Origin: Methylorubrum populi
GTDB taxonomy: Bacteria; Pseudomonadota; Alphaproteobacteria; Rhizobiales; Beijerinckiaceae
NCBI RefSeq assembly: GCF_002355515.1
Contig: NZ_AP014809.1
Span: forward strand, 3,992,501 to 4,056,500
Reading direction: 5' to 3'
DNA length: 64,000 nucleotides
Shown: positions 37,315 to 45,745 of the stretch, piece after piece
How the letters are laid out: each line of letters begins with the position of its first letter
Position numbering within the stretch: the stretch's first letter is position 1
The notes under the pieces: model-generated
Told to the model about the DNA's origin: nothing
The model's database searches: none
The model's input: the letters and a program-made list of their open reading frames with translations, nothing else
Made by a program: the position numbers and the translations under genes

Positions 37315-38069
37315 GTGCGATGCAGGTCGTACCGGGCAGCGGAACGGCGATGAGCGGGCCCGTCCTGCGCAAGCTGCAAGGGTTCAGCCGGCTGGACGAG
37401 GCGGACGCGGCGGCCCTGGCGATGCTCGAGGCGGGACCGCGTCCGGTCCCGGCCGGGGCCGACCTCATCTGCGAGGGCGACCGGCCGGAGGGCATGATCG
37501 CGATCACCGAGGGCTTCGCCTGCCGCTACAAGCTGCGGGAGAACGGGGCACGCCAGATCATGGCCTACCTCATCCCGGGCGATATCTGCGACTTCGACAG
37601 CTCGGTCCTGAACCGGATGGATCACGCCATCGGCACGCTCTCCACCTGTCGTGTCGCGCGGATCGCACCGGAGGCCGGCCGGGATCTGCGTTCGCGCCCC
37701 GCCCTGGCCCGCAGCCTGCGCACGGCCGCACTGGTCGACGAGGCGATCCTGCGCGAATGGATCATGAATCTCGGCCGGCGCTCCGCCGTGGAGCGCCTCG
37801 CCCACCTGTTCTGTGAATTGCTCGTGCGCCTGCGGGCCGTGGGGCTGACCTTCGGGAACAGCTACGACTTGCCGATCACGCAGCTCGACCTTGCCGATAC
37901 CACCGGCATGACCAGCGTGCACGTGAACCGTTCGCTGGGCGAGCTCAAGCGCGCGGGGCTGATCGAGCGCACCGGCCGGCGCCTTACCCTGTGCGATCTG
38001 CCGCGCCTCATGGACATGGCCGAGTTCCGGCCGAACTACCTGCATCGCGAGATGTCGGCTGCGGCCTGA
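37311..38069 (+). CDS. Crp/Fnr-family transcriptional regulator
   Basis: 252 residues. An N-terminal cyclic-nucleotide-like beta-barrel (about 40-130; ICEGDRPEGMIAITEG, YLIPGDICDFD) is followed by a dimer helix and a C-terminal winged helix (ITQLDLADTTGMTSVHVNRSLGELKRAGLI). The recognition helix SVHVNRSL lacks the E..SR residues of FNR/FixK, so it should read a different site. Related single regulators in Methylobacterium respond to unknown cues. It overlaps the receiver-like gene by four bases, suggesting a regulatory pair. Confidence 0.88.
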   Translation: MSAMQVVPGSGTAMSGPVLRKLQGFSRLDEADAAALAMLEAGPRPVPAGADLICEGDRPEGMIAITEGFACRYKLRENGARQIMAYLIPGDICDFDSSVLNRMDHAIGTLSTCRVARIAPEAGRDLRSRPALARSLRTAALVDEAILREWIMNLGRRSAVERLAHLFCELLVRLRAVGLTFGNSYDLPITQLDLADTTGMTSVHVNRSLGELKRAGLIERTGRRLTLCDLPRLMDMAEFRPNYLHREMSAAA

Positions 38070-38116
38070 GGCCGGAACCGTCCGATACGAGCGGTCTCGG
38101 ACGCGCGGAAGCCGCC

Positions 38117-38371
38117 TCAGCGGTCGCGGGTCTTCGTGGTGCGCGAATCCTGATTCCTATTGCCCTCCGCAGCGGGGGACGTTCCCAGTACGCCCGTATT
38201 CCCCGAGCCGCCGCCCATCTCCCCGGCCTTCATCGCATCACCCTTGCGCATCTCGCCCGCCGTCCCGGCACGGGACGTGTCTGAGGGCGCGGGTGTCTCC
38301 TGTGCGGCTGCGGCACCGAAGCCGCCAGCGAGAAAAAGTGAAGTCAAACAAGCAACGCGCAGCGTTCTCAT
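38117..38371 (-). CDS. Small exported hypothetical protein
   Basis: 84-residue protein with a signal peptide (RTLRVACLTSLFLAGGFGAAAAQ, cleavage near AAAQE) and a polar, Gly/Ser/Thr-rich, probably disordered mature part. ATG 38371 follows CGGGAGATCG. It is divergent from the small Cys-containing gene across an AT-rich spacer. No family recognised. Confidence 0.65.
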   Translation of the reverse strand: MRTLRVACLTSLFLAGGFGAAAAQETPAPSDTSRAGTAGEMRKGDAMKAGEMGGGSGNTGVLGTSPAAEGNRNQDSRTTKTRDR

Positions 38372-38641
38372 GAACGATCTCCCGAGAGTGATACTATCAA
38401 AAACTCAACAACGGCGTTATGTTTCAAAGCAAAAAGCCGAAGGTTTTTTAGAAATATTTTATGATCATCCAGAGCTTGCGCCACCGAAATGGCAACCGAT
38501 CCGTTCCGCCGTGTCGGGCGGGCTGAGACCGCCCCGCAGCGGTGCCCGGCGGGCTCAAGGAACGAGCCGACAGTTCCTGGCGTTCACCGTCGGACCTTGG
38601 CTGGAGCGCTCGCCCGGCCGGCAGGAGACAGGAGACGTTGA

Positions 38642-38905
38642 ATGATAAGGATCGGAACCCGCACGGCGCTGGCTCTGATCGCGTTCTCGGCCGCCGGCAC
38701 GGTCAGCGTGCGGGCCGGTGAGGAGGAGCAGGCCGCCCTCTGCCGCGACGACGTCATGCGGCTGTGCCTGACATCGATCCCCGACCGCGGCCGCATCGTG
38801 AGCTGCATGAAGGCCCAGCGGGCGAGCCTGAGTCCCGGCTGCCGGGCCGCCTTCGACGAAGGAATGACCGCCTCGGCCGGGCGGCGCTCCGCGAGCCTCC
38901 GCTGA
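38642..38905 (+). CDS. Small exported cysteine-rich-repeat protein
   Basis: 87 residues with a signal peptide (ALALIAFSAAGTVSVRAG). The mature region holds four cysteines in the spacing C..DVMRLC....DRGRIVSCMKAQRASLSPGC. That is one copy of the cysteine-rich repeat seen in the Golgi apparatus protein 1 family, in single-repeat bacterial form. Two disulfides are likely in the periplasm. ATG 38642 follows GGAGACAGGAGACG. Function unknown. Confidence 0.7.
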   Translation: MIRIGTRTALALIAFSAAGTVSVRAGEEEQAALCRDDVMRLCLTSIPDRGRIVSCMKAQRASLSPGCRAAFDEGMTASAGRRSASLR

Positions 38906-39035
38906 AGGGCGGAGGGCGACGGTTCATCGTCGACATGCCCTCTCCAGACCGGACGCCACGCTCGCAGCGCGACCGGGCGGCGCCGGGACGGTACCCGCGC
39001 CCGCCCTCGATCAACGACAGGAGATACGCCGTCCG

Positions 39036-39473
39036 ATGACGCGTTCGATTCTTCCCCTCATTCTGGTCTCCGGCCTGGCGGTCCCTGCGTTCAGCCAGCC
39101 GGCCGCCGCGGTCGATGGCCCCCCGATGCTGCTTCACGGCAATTATTGCGGTCCCGGCAACAACGCGCCGGCGGCCCCCGTCGATGCGCTGGACGCCGCC
39201 TGCGCCCGCCACGACGCCTGCACGCCGGACGGCGCGCTCGCCCCGAAAGCCTGCAACCTGCGGCTCCAGGTGGATGCCGAGCGCGTGGCCGACGATCCCC
39301 GCCAGCCGCCCGATCTGCGGATGCTGGCCGGGCTCGTCGCCTCGGGCGCGGCGATGATGCCCTCGGCCCCGTCGGCTGCGCCGCGCGTCCCCACCGCTGC
39401 CCCCGCGGCGGTCGAGGTCCCGCCCGAGCCCGACGCCGACATGCGCCCCGAGCCGGATCTGCTGCCGGAATAG
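39036..39473 (+). CDS. Exported phospholipase A2-like protein
   Basis: 145 residues with a signal peptide (SILPLILVSGLAVPAFSQPAAA). The next segment has the hallmark of secreted phospholipase A2: NYCGPGN resembles the Ca-binding loop, and DAACARHDACT is the CxxHDxC catalytic helix with His and Asp. The C-terminal 50 residues are Pro/Ala/Glu-rich and disordered. Catalytic core size is very small, so activity is uncertain. ATG 39036 overlaps the end of a long GC-rich stretch; AGGAG lies about 15 bases upstream. Confidence 0.72.
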   Translation: MTRSILPLILVSGLAVPAFSQPAAAVDGPPMLLHGNYCGPGNNAPAAPVDALDAACARHDACTPDGALAPKACNLRLQVDAERVADDPRQPPDLRMLAGLVASGAAMMPSAPSAAPRVPTAAPAAVEVPPEPDADMRPEPDLLPE

Positions 39474-39527
39474 GACGTCCCCGTTCGATCTCGCGCGAAG
39501 CTCCGGTAGCGCCCACGCGGGCTGGCC

Positions 39528-39565
39528 GATCCGGTATCCCCTCCGCTTCGAGGGGACACCGGATC
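39528..39565. terminator. Bidirectional terminator-like hairpin
   Basis: Arms 39528-39542 and 39551-39565 pair at 14 of 15 positions (GATCCGGT..CCCCT), loop CCGCTTCG. It lies between the convergent phospholipase-like and acyl-CoA dehydrogenase genes. Confidence 0.7.
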
Positions 39566-39584
39566 GAGGGTTTCGCGAGGCCCT

Positions 39585-40673
39585 TCAGGCCCCCCGGGCG
39601 AGTTCCGTCGTGATGTGTTTCGCCGACGGCGTGACGATCGCCACGAACTGCGCCTCGCGCAGGCGCCGGAACGCCTCGGCGCCCTCCAGATATCCCCGCG
39701 CGCCGGCCTGCAGCATCGCGGATTGCGCCGCCTCCAGGGCCAGCCACGACACGTCGAGACGCAGGCGCAGGGTCTCCAGGAAGGTCGCGCGGTCGGTCTC
39801 GGCATGCGCGTGCGCCGCAGCGTCGACACGCGCGCGCAGGGCGTCCGCCCGCGCCTCGATCGCCTCCGGCCCGAGCGGCAGGAACGCCGCGTCGGCGCGC
39901 CCGCGGGCATCCTCCCGCATCAGCGCCGCGACCCCGCGGGCCAGCCCGAGCCCCATCCCGGCCTGGAGCAGCACGAAGCCGTTGCGGATGCGCGGCACGA
40001 AGGCGGCAGCATCGTGGGTGATCACGTCGTCATCGGCCAGGTGCGCGTCGCGGATCATCACCGTGTAGGTGCCGGTGCCTTCGAGCGCGACGAAGCGGGC
40101 ATTGGCCGCGATCGACACGGCCTCGGCGCCGGCCTCGAACAGCCCCATCACCCGCCGCCCGTCGGGCAGGGAAACGATGCCGGCGAAGCGGTGGCCGGGG
40201 CCGAGATTGGAGACCCAGGGCAGGCGCCCGCGCACCCGGTAGCCGTCGCCCGCGCGCTCGCCCTGGAGCGCCAGCGGCTCAATGCCGGAGAACGCCTTCA
40301 TCGGGTTCGACAGCCCGGTGCCGCCGAGCGCCGCGCCCGCGGCGAAGGCGGCCAGGTGGCGGCGCGGGCCGGCCTCGTCGCCGCGGGCGAGATACCAGAC
40401 CAGGGCGTCCTGGCACCACATGCAGAAGGCGGTGGAGAGGCAGGCCCGCCCCGCCTCCGTCATCGCGTCGATGGCGGCGAGAAGCCCCACCGCCGTGCCG
40501 TCGGCGTGGTGCCCGTAGGCCCCGGCGGCCCCGAGCGCCCGCAGGATGTCGTCGGGATACGCCCCGGCATCGATGGCGCCGAGGCGCGGGCGCAGGGCGT
40601 CGCGCACGATCCCGGCCACGATCCCTGCGACGTCGGGCGGGAGGGATTCCGCGATGCGGGCGCTGGCGGCCAT
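39585..40673 (-). CDS. Acyl-CoA dehydrogenase-family flavoprotein
   Basis: 362-residue protein of the acyl-CoA dehydrogenase fold: GGTGLSNPMKAFSGIEPLAL as FAD/substrate region, VRGRLPWVSNLGPGHRF as the WxS-type beta motif, and FVLLQAGMGLGLARGVAALM as the helical core. Last gene of an ABC transporter/OsmC operon. Such flavin-dependent members linked to sulfonate-type transporters include SfnB/DszC-like monooxygenases, so use on an organosulfur compound is plausible. Start ATG 40673 fits the family; a longer frame reaches 40739. Its start lies five bases after the stop of the OsmC gene. Confidence 0.75.
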   Translation of the reverse strand: MAASARIAESLPPDVAGIVAGIVRDALRPRLGAIDAGAYPDDILRALGAAGAYGHHADGTAVGLLAAIDAMTEAGRACLSTAFCMWCQDALVWYLARGDEAGPRRHLAAFAAGAALGGTGLSNPMKAFSGIEPLALQGERAGDGYRVRGRLPWVSNLGPGHRFAGIVSLPDGRRVMGLFEAGAEAVSIAANARFVALEGTGTYTVMIRDAHLADDDVITHDAAAFVPRIRNGFVLLQAGMGLGLARGVAALMREDARGRADAAFLPLGPEAIEARADALRARVDAAAHAHAETDRATFLETLRLRLDVSWLALEAAQSAMLQAGARGYLEGAEAFRRLREAQFVAIVTPSAKHITTELARGA

Positions 40674-40678
40674 CGCGT

Positions 40679-41236
40679 TCAGGCCCGCGCCAGGGTGACG
40701 GCGACCGGGTTCTTCACCGTGTTGAGCACCGGCGACCACTGCCCGGCATGGGCCACGAGCTCGTCGAGTTCGGCCGGGCTCGCGCCCTCGATGTCGAGAT
40801 GCACCTTGAGCCGGACAGTGGTGAGCCCGACCGGCTTCTCCGACAGGTCGCCGGTGCCCCAGACCGAGGTGATGTTGATGTCGCCCTCAGATTCGACCTC
40901 GATGCCCTTCACGGTCCAGCCGCGGGCGATGGCGTTGGCCTGGAGGCCGACCGCGACGCAGGTGCCGAGCGCGGCGAGCAGCGCCTCGGTCGGGTTCGGG
41001 GCGGTGTCGTCGCCGAGCAGGGCCGGCGGCTCGTCGACGATGTGGGCGTCGAGGTTGCGGATGTAGTTGAGGTGGCGGAAGCGGCGGCCCTCCGCGACGG
41101 TGCGGGCGCGCACGGTCTTCACCACGCTCGGATCGGCGCGGCCCTTCTCGGACAGGGCGTGCAGCCTATCGCGGTCGATCGGCTCGAACACCCGCTCGAA
41201 GGTCTGGACGATCTCCTTGGCGGCAGTGGCGGTCAT
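40679..41236 (-). CDS. OsmC/Ohr-family protein
   Basis: 185 residues. OsmC fold signatures: NPTEALLAALGTCVAVGLQANAIARG holds the conserved Cys and the Glu of the redox site; SPVLNTVKNPVAV is at the C-terminus, though the second Cys of classical Ohr proteins is replaced by Val/Leu in the SPV region. A peroxide-reducing role is therefore uncertain. ATG 41236 follows TGAGGAGACAC. It lies between the transporter permease gene (11 bases) and the acyl-CoA dehydrogenase gene. Confidence 0.85.
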   Translation of the reverse strand: MTATAAKEIVQTFERVFEPIDRDRLHALSEKGRADPSVVKTVRARTVAEGRRFRHLNYIRNLDAHIVDEPPALLGDDTAPNPTEALLAALGTCVAVGLQANAIARGWTVKGIEVESEGDINITSVWGTGDLSEKPVGLTTVRLKVHLDIEGASPAELDELVAHAGQWSPVLNTVKNPVAVTLARA

Positions 41237-41247
41237 GGTGTGTCTCC

Positions 41248-42105
41248 TCAGGTGGCGGGAATCCAGCGGGCGCGGGCGGCGAGCCGCCCGAGACCGGTGT
41301 CGAGGGCGTAGCCGATCAATCCGATCAGCAGGACGAGGGCGGCGAGCCGGTCGTAGGAGAGGGTGTCGCGGGCATCGTTGATGGCGTAGCCGAGCCCGCT
41401 CGTGACCCCGAGATATTCGGCCGGCACCAGCACGATCCAGGCGACGCCGAGCGCGAGGCGCAGGCCGGTCAGGATGTCCTGCAGCACCGCCGGAACGATG
41501 ACGGCGCGCAGAGCCGCGAGCCGGCCCGCGCCGAGGTTGCGCGCCATGGCGAGCCAGACCGGATCGACCCGCTTCACCCCGGCGGCGGTGGCGAACAGGA
41601 TCGGCCAGATCGCGGCGGCGGCGATCAGGAAGACGATGGCCCCGTCCCAGCTCGGAAAGGCCAGCACCGCGACGGGCATCCAGGCGAGCGGCGAGATCAT
41701 CCGCAGGAGCTGGAACGGCGGCTGCAGGATGCGCTCGGCGAGCGGCACCGAGCCGACCAGCAGCCCGAGCGGCGCGCCGAGGAGAAACGCCGCGGCGAGG
41801 CCCTGGCCGATCCGGGCGAGGCTCGGCGCCGCGGCCCGCCACGCCTCGCCGGAGCCGATCAGCTCGGCGAAGGAGGCCAGCGCCGGCCCCGGCGCGAAGC
41901 CGGCGAAGGCGGCGTAGGCCGGCACGCTTTCCAGAACCAAGCCGCCCACGAACCACAGGGCGAGCAGCCCCGCGAGGCCGACGAGCGGAGCCAGCCGGTC
42001 GAGGAAGGAACTCCCCAACCGCGCACCGATCCAGACCCGGCGCGGCGCCTGAGCCGCGACCTGCCGCTCGACGGCGAGCGCCGCCTCGATCGCGCCCCCG
42101 CTCAC
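41248..42105 (-). CDS. ABC transporter permease (SsuC/TauC type)
   Basis: 285-residue inner-membrane permease with about six TM helices and the BPD_transp_1 EAA-like loop (RNLGAGRLAALRAVIVPAVLQDILTGLRLALGVAW). It overlaps the binding protein gene by four bases. With the adjacent ATPase it forms an importer of the nitrate/sulfonate/taurine family. Confidence 0.9.
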   Translation of the reverse strand: MSGGAIEAALAVERQVAAQAPRRVWIGARLGSSFLDRLAPLVGLAGLLALWFVGGLVLESVPAYAAFAGFAPGPALASFAELIGSGEAWRAAAPSLARIGQGLAAAFLLGAPLGLLVGSVPLAERILQPPFQLLRMISPLAWMPVAVLAFPSWDGAIVFLIAAAAIWPILFATAAGVKRVDPVWLAMARNLGAGRLAALRAVIVPAVLQDILTGLRLALGVAWIVLVPAEYLGVTSGLGYAINDARDTLSYDRLAALVLLIGLIGYALDTGLGRLAARARWIPAT

Positions 42106-43328
42106 AGGCTCAAGGTCTCCTGGCGGGTGAGCGCGGCGTCATCTGCCGCGCCCGGCCATTCGGGATAGCGCTGGAGCGAGGCGCGCACGAAGCGGTCGTC
42201 CACGAGATCGCGGGCGACGAAATCCGGGTCGAGCCCCTTGAGGAAGCCGGCATCGCCCTCGACCACGGTGTTGCCCATCGCCTCGACGATCAGCTTGGTG
42301 GCGGAGGGGTAGGGCCAGGGCTGGAAGTCGATGCGCTGCGCCGCCCAGTCGCGGTGGCGGATCGCGCCGCTCGCCTCGTAGGCCGGGCCGTAATCGGTGG
42401 TGGCCTTGATCACGACGTCGGCGGGCATCGGCAGGTAGCCGCGGCCCTCCTTCGAGATCAGCCGGGCAACCTCCTCGCGGTTCTTCACGCAATAGGCCTG
42501 CGCCCGCACGATGGCATCGACCGCCTTGCCGGCCCATTCGGGCCTCGCCGCGATCTGGCTCTCATGCGCGACCACGACGCAGCAGGGATGGTTCTTCCAG
42601 ATGTCGCCGGTGAAGCGCAGCATCCGCGCCCCGGCCTTCAGCTCGCCCAGCGCGTTGAACGGCTCGGCGACGATGTAGCCGTCGATCTTGCCCGCCGCGA
42701 GCGCCGCTGGCATCTCGGGCGGCGCCAGGATCTGCAGCGCGCACTCGTTCGGGCCGGCCTCGCCGCGGATCACCGGCGTGACGCCGGATTCGCGCAGCGC
42801 ATATTGCAGCACGACGTTGTGCATCGAGTACCAGTACGGCACCGCGACGCGCTTGCCCGCCAGCCCCTTAAAGTCCTCGATTCCGCTCTTTCCGCCGACG
42901 ACGATGCCCGAGCCGTTGGTGTGGGCCCAGGCCAGGATCTTGACCGGGAACTTGTTGTTGTAGCGCATCCAGACCGGGATGGGCTTCAAGAGGTGGGCGA
43001 GGTTGAACCTGCCCGCGGCAAAGCCCTCGACCAGCGCCGACCATGAGCGCACCGGGGTCGGCTCGGCGACCTTCAGGCCCACCTCCTCGAAATAGCCCTT
43101 GGCATGGGCCACCAGCAGCGCGGTCGCGTCGGTGATCGGCAGGTAGCCGATGCGCACGGTGTCGTCCTCGGCGGCATGCACCGCGCGGCCCGACAGGGCG
43201 AGACCGCCGCCGCCGAGCAGGGCGGCGAGGCCGCCGCGGGCGAGTGCGTCGAGGGTGTTGCGGCGCGTCCAGTCGGCGCGGGCCCATTCGTGGGTCCAGA
43301 GGGCGGAGAGGTCGTCGGGGGCGGTCAT
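42102..43328 (-). CDS. ABC transporter substrate-binding protein (SsuA/NrtA type)
   Basis: 408 residues. The N-terminal 55 residues include a twin-Arg-like signal (TRRNTLDALARGGLAALLGGGG...RAVHAAEDD). The mature part is the NMT1/NrtA-type fold: VRIGYLPITDATALLVAHAKGYFEEVGL, KRVAVPYWYSMHNVVL and DGYIVAEPFNALGE. It captures a small anion or sulfonate in the periplasm; the ligand is not predictable. It is larger than SsuA (about 320) because of the long C-terminal helices. It follows the ATPase gene by 22 bases. Confidence 0.88.
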   Translation of the reverse strand: MTAPDDLSALWTHEWARADWTRRNTLDALARGGLAALLGGGGLALSGRAVHAAEDDTVRIGYLPITDATALLVAHAKGYFEEVGLKVAEPTPVRSWSALVEGFAAGRFNLAHLLKPIPVWMRYNNKFPVKILAWAHTNGSGIVVGGKSGIEDFKGLAGKRVAVPYWYSMHNVVLQYALRESGVTPVIRGEAGPNECALQILAPPEMPAALAAGKIDGYIVAEPFNALGELKAGARMLRFTGDIWKNHPCCVVVAHESQIAARPEWAGKAVDAIVRAQAYCVKNREEVARLISKEGRGYLPMPADVVIKATTDYGPAYEASGAIRHRDWAAQRIDFQPWPYPSATKLIVEAMGNTVVEGDAGFLKGLDPDFVARDLVDDRFVRASLQRYPEWPGAADDAALTRQETLSL

Positions 43329-43350
43329 CTGCGGTCTCGGAGAGGAAGGA

Positions 43351-44121
43351 TCAGGCGGCGCGGCCGGTCACGCCGGCGGCGTCGTGGGCAACGGAGTCGC
43401 GAGGCAGGGCAGCGAGACGGCGGCGCAGTTCGGCCTCCGCGTCGTCACCGAGGGCGAAGTCCGCGGCGATGCGGGCCGGGCGCCCGTCGAGCACCACGGC
43501 GCGGTCCGCCAGCGCGGCGACGTCCGCGAGGTCGTGGGTGACGACGATCAGGGTCAGGTCGCGGGCGCGGGCGAGCCGCAGCACGTCGGCGCGCAGGCTC
43601 GCGCGCATCTCGGGGTCGAGGGCCGAGAACGGCTCGTCGAGGAGCAGGATCGAGGGCTCGCTCGCCAGCGCCCGGGCGAGCGCCACCCGCTGCTGCTGAC
43701 CGCCGGAGAGCTGGTGCGGCTTGGCCTCCGCGCGCGCGCCGAGGCCGAGATCGTCGAGGAGGCGGCGCGCTTGCGCCGCGCAGGCTCCCCGGTCGCGGCC
43801 GAGGCGCCCCGAGAGGCGGGCGGGCAGGAGCACGTTGTCGAGCACGCTGGCCCAGGGCAGCAGGGCAGGGCGCTGGAACATCACCGTGCAGCCCGGCACC
43901 GGCCCGCACGCGGGCGCGCCGTCGAGCCGCACGCTGCCGGAGGAGGGCGCGACGAGCCCGGCCATGATCTGCAGCAGGGTCGATTTGCCGACGCCCGAGC
44001 GGCCGAGAATGCCGATGCGCTCGCCCGCGCCGATCTCGAGATCAACGCGATCGATCACCGGATTCGGGCCGTAGCGATAGGCGACGGCCGCGAGGGCGAG
44101 ATGGGGAGCGGAACGCGACAT
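43351..44121 (-). CDS. ABC transporter ATPase (SsuB/TauB type)
   Basis: 256 residues: Walker A GRSGVGKST (about 40-48), Q-loop FQRPALLPWASVLDN, signature LSGGQQQRVALARAL, Walker B ILLLDEPFSALD and switch VTHDLADVAALAD. The FQRPALLPW motif is typical of the nitrate/sulfonate/taurine group. First gene of the five-gene operon with binding protein, permease, OsmC and acyl-CoA dehydrogenase. A weak ribosome site precedes ATG 44121. Confidence 0.92.
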   Translation of the reverse strand: MSRSAPHLALAAVAYRYGPNPVIDRVDLEIGAGERIGILGRSGVGKSTLLQIMAGLVAPSSGSVRLDGAPACGPVPGCTVMFQRPALLPWASVLDNVLLPARLSGRLGRDRGACAAQARRLLDDLGLGARAEAKPHQLSGGQQQRVALARALASEPSILLLDEPFSALDPEMRASLRADVLRLARARDLTLIVVTHDLADVAALADRAVVLDGRPARIAADFALGDDAEAELRRRLAALPRDSVAHDAAGVTGRAA

Positions 44122-44622
44122 CGTATCCGGACATCAGACGCATCAGGTGACGGCACCGGGGAGGCGGCCTCGAGCGACGTCAGGCCAAGATGGACGATTG
44201 CATCCGCCAAGATCAATAAAAGCAAAATCCAAATATTTGCGCTAACTTGAAGAGAAAATCTCCAATAAATAGATGTTGCGACAGGATTATTTCGCCATCA
44301 CGAACGTCAAACGAAAATCCCTTTCGCGGCACCGCCAGCTCCGCATCGTCGACCCTGCACCATCGCCTTGGGGGCCGTTGGAGCGAGTGCTCCCGCAACG
44401 GAGGCCGAATCGGATGCGGCGGCAACGAAAACGTGCCTTGCCGTCCGTCCCGGATTGCAAGATCCCTCGCACGACCCTTCAAGCCGGTGCGGCCCCGACA
44501 GGTCGAAACCGGTATCCATGAACAGGCCGACGAGGGCTCTGCGCCGCGACGGGTCGATGCTGTGCCAACAGCCGCGGTCCGGGTGCTCGACCCTCACGGT
44601 GCAGCCGAGACGACAGCCTCCC
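44122..44622. other. 501-base divergent spacer with an AT-rich patch
   Basis: Between the ABC operon (minus) and the winged-helix regulator (plus). 44205-44300 is clearly AT-rich (AATAAAAGCAAAATCCAAATATTTGCG...) and is the probable promoter zone. No RNA gene or small protein is convincing. Confidence 0.5.
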
Positions 44623-45624
44623 ATGTCGACGACGAGCGGTTCCGCGCAGGTCGCGGGAACGGACGAACCTGCCGCTCATCGGGGCGGCCTCGCGCCGAGC
44701 GCGCCGGATCCGTCGCTGTTCCAGCGCTTCATCCCCGAGATCGCGCACCGGACGAGCGGCGAGATCCTGACCCATCCCGACTTCGCGCCGATGCGCCGAC
44801 GCTACGTCGCCGGCACGATGGCGTGCTACGAGATCGCCTCCTTCCCCGGAGGCTGGCAGAGCGCGGCCTATCGGGTCGCGATCATCAGCGCGATCATCTG
44901 CCTCCATGCGGCCTGGAATCCGGCGGACCGGGCGACGTGGCCGACGCTGGCGCGGCTCAAGGAGGCGGGGGCGACCTTCGGGCTCTCGAGCCCGCGGCAG
45001 ATCGATGATCTCGTCGCCCGCCTCGTCGAGACGAACTACGTCGTTCTGGAGCGCCCCGACGCCGACGGCCGGCTGCGGCTGCTGGTGCCGACGGACAAGC
45101 TCCTGGCCTGGGACCGGGTCTTGCTGTCATCCTATTACGGCGTGCTGCAGGACCTCTATCCGGACCCCGGATACGGTCCCGCCGTGGCCCGCGATCCGGC
45201 CTTTCATCTGGCCCAGCGCCGGGTCTCGGTCGGGATGTTCAACGTCATCGGCCGGTTCATCGCGCGAAACGGCGACATCGTCCCGTTCCTGCAGATGTAC
45301 CAGGGCTTCCAAATCCTGATGCGTGTGATCCTGCTGAGGGAGGCGGATGCGGAGGCCACGATCCGCGACGGCGATTTCTCCGACATCATGACGCGCTTCG
45401 GAGTATCCCGCTCCCATGTCCGCAACACCCTGGCAGCGGCCGAAGCGGGGGGCCTGCTCACGCATGACGGCCGGGGACGCAAGCATCTCGGGCCGACACC
45501 CCGCGGTCTGGCGGCCGTGGACCGTTTCATCGCGGACACCCTCGCCTCGCACGACATGACCTATCGCATGGCGCTCGCGAGCCTGAAGGCGGAACCGGCC
45601 CGGTCGTCGGGCACGCCCGCCTGA
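44623..45624 (+). CDS. Putative transcriptional regulator with two winged-helix regions
   Basis: 333-residue protein. One winged-helix-like region is at about 90-145 (RLKEAGATFGLSSPRQIDDLVARLVETNYVVLE), and a second at about 265-310 (DIMTRFGVSRSHVRNTLAAAEAGGLLTHDGRGRKHLGPT). Both have MarR/GntR-like helix-turn-helix spacing. The family is not one I can name. ATG 44623 is chosen because the preceding frame is poorly protein-like; an ATG at 44518 is possible. It lies between the ABC operon and the giant flagellin and might control either. Confidence 0.65.
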   Translation: MSTTSGSAQVAGTDEPAAHRGGLAPSAPDPSLFQRFIPEIAHRTSGEILTHPDFAPMRRRYVAGTMACYEIASFPGGWQSAAYRVAIISAIICLHAAWNPADRATWPTLARLKEAGATFGLSSPRQIDDLVARLVETNYVVLERPDADGRLRLLVPTDKLLAWDRVLLSSYYGVLQDLYPDPGYGPAVARDPAFHLAQRRVSVGMFNVIGRFIARNGDIVPFLQMYQGFQILMRVILLREADAEATIRDGDFSDIMTRFGVSRSHVRNTLAAAEAGGLLTHDGRGRKHLGPTPRGLAAVDRFIADTLASHDMTYRMALASLKAEPARSSGTPA

Positions 45625-45670
45625 TCCGACGGCATCTTCGGCGAGCGGCCTCCCGCCGCTTGCGCCGGGC

Positions 45671-45708
45671 AAAAGAAAAGGGCCGGCTCCCCTTAAGGAA
45701 GCCGGCCC
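45671..45708 (-). terminator. Rho-independent terminator of the giant flagellin gene
   Basis: GGGCCGGCT (45680-45688) pairs with AGCCGGCCC (45700-45708). On the minus strand the stem is followed by CTTTTCTTTT. It lies about 38 bases after the flagellin stop. Confidence 0.85.
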
Positions 45709-45745
45709 GTCCGTCGTGCCGAGCCGCGCTGCGGCGCGGATCGCC

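Noticed and set aside
40674..40739. Longer N-terminus of the acyl-CoA dehydrogenase-like gene
   Set aside because: It would overlap the OsmC coding end and adds residues without family match.
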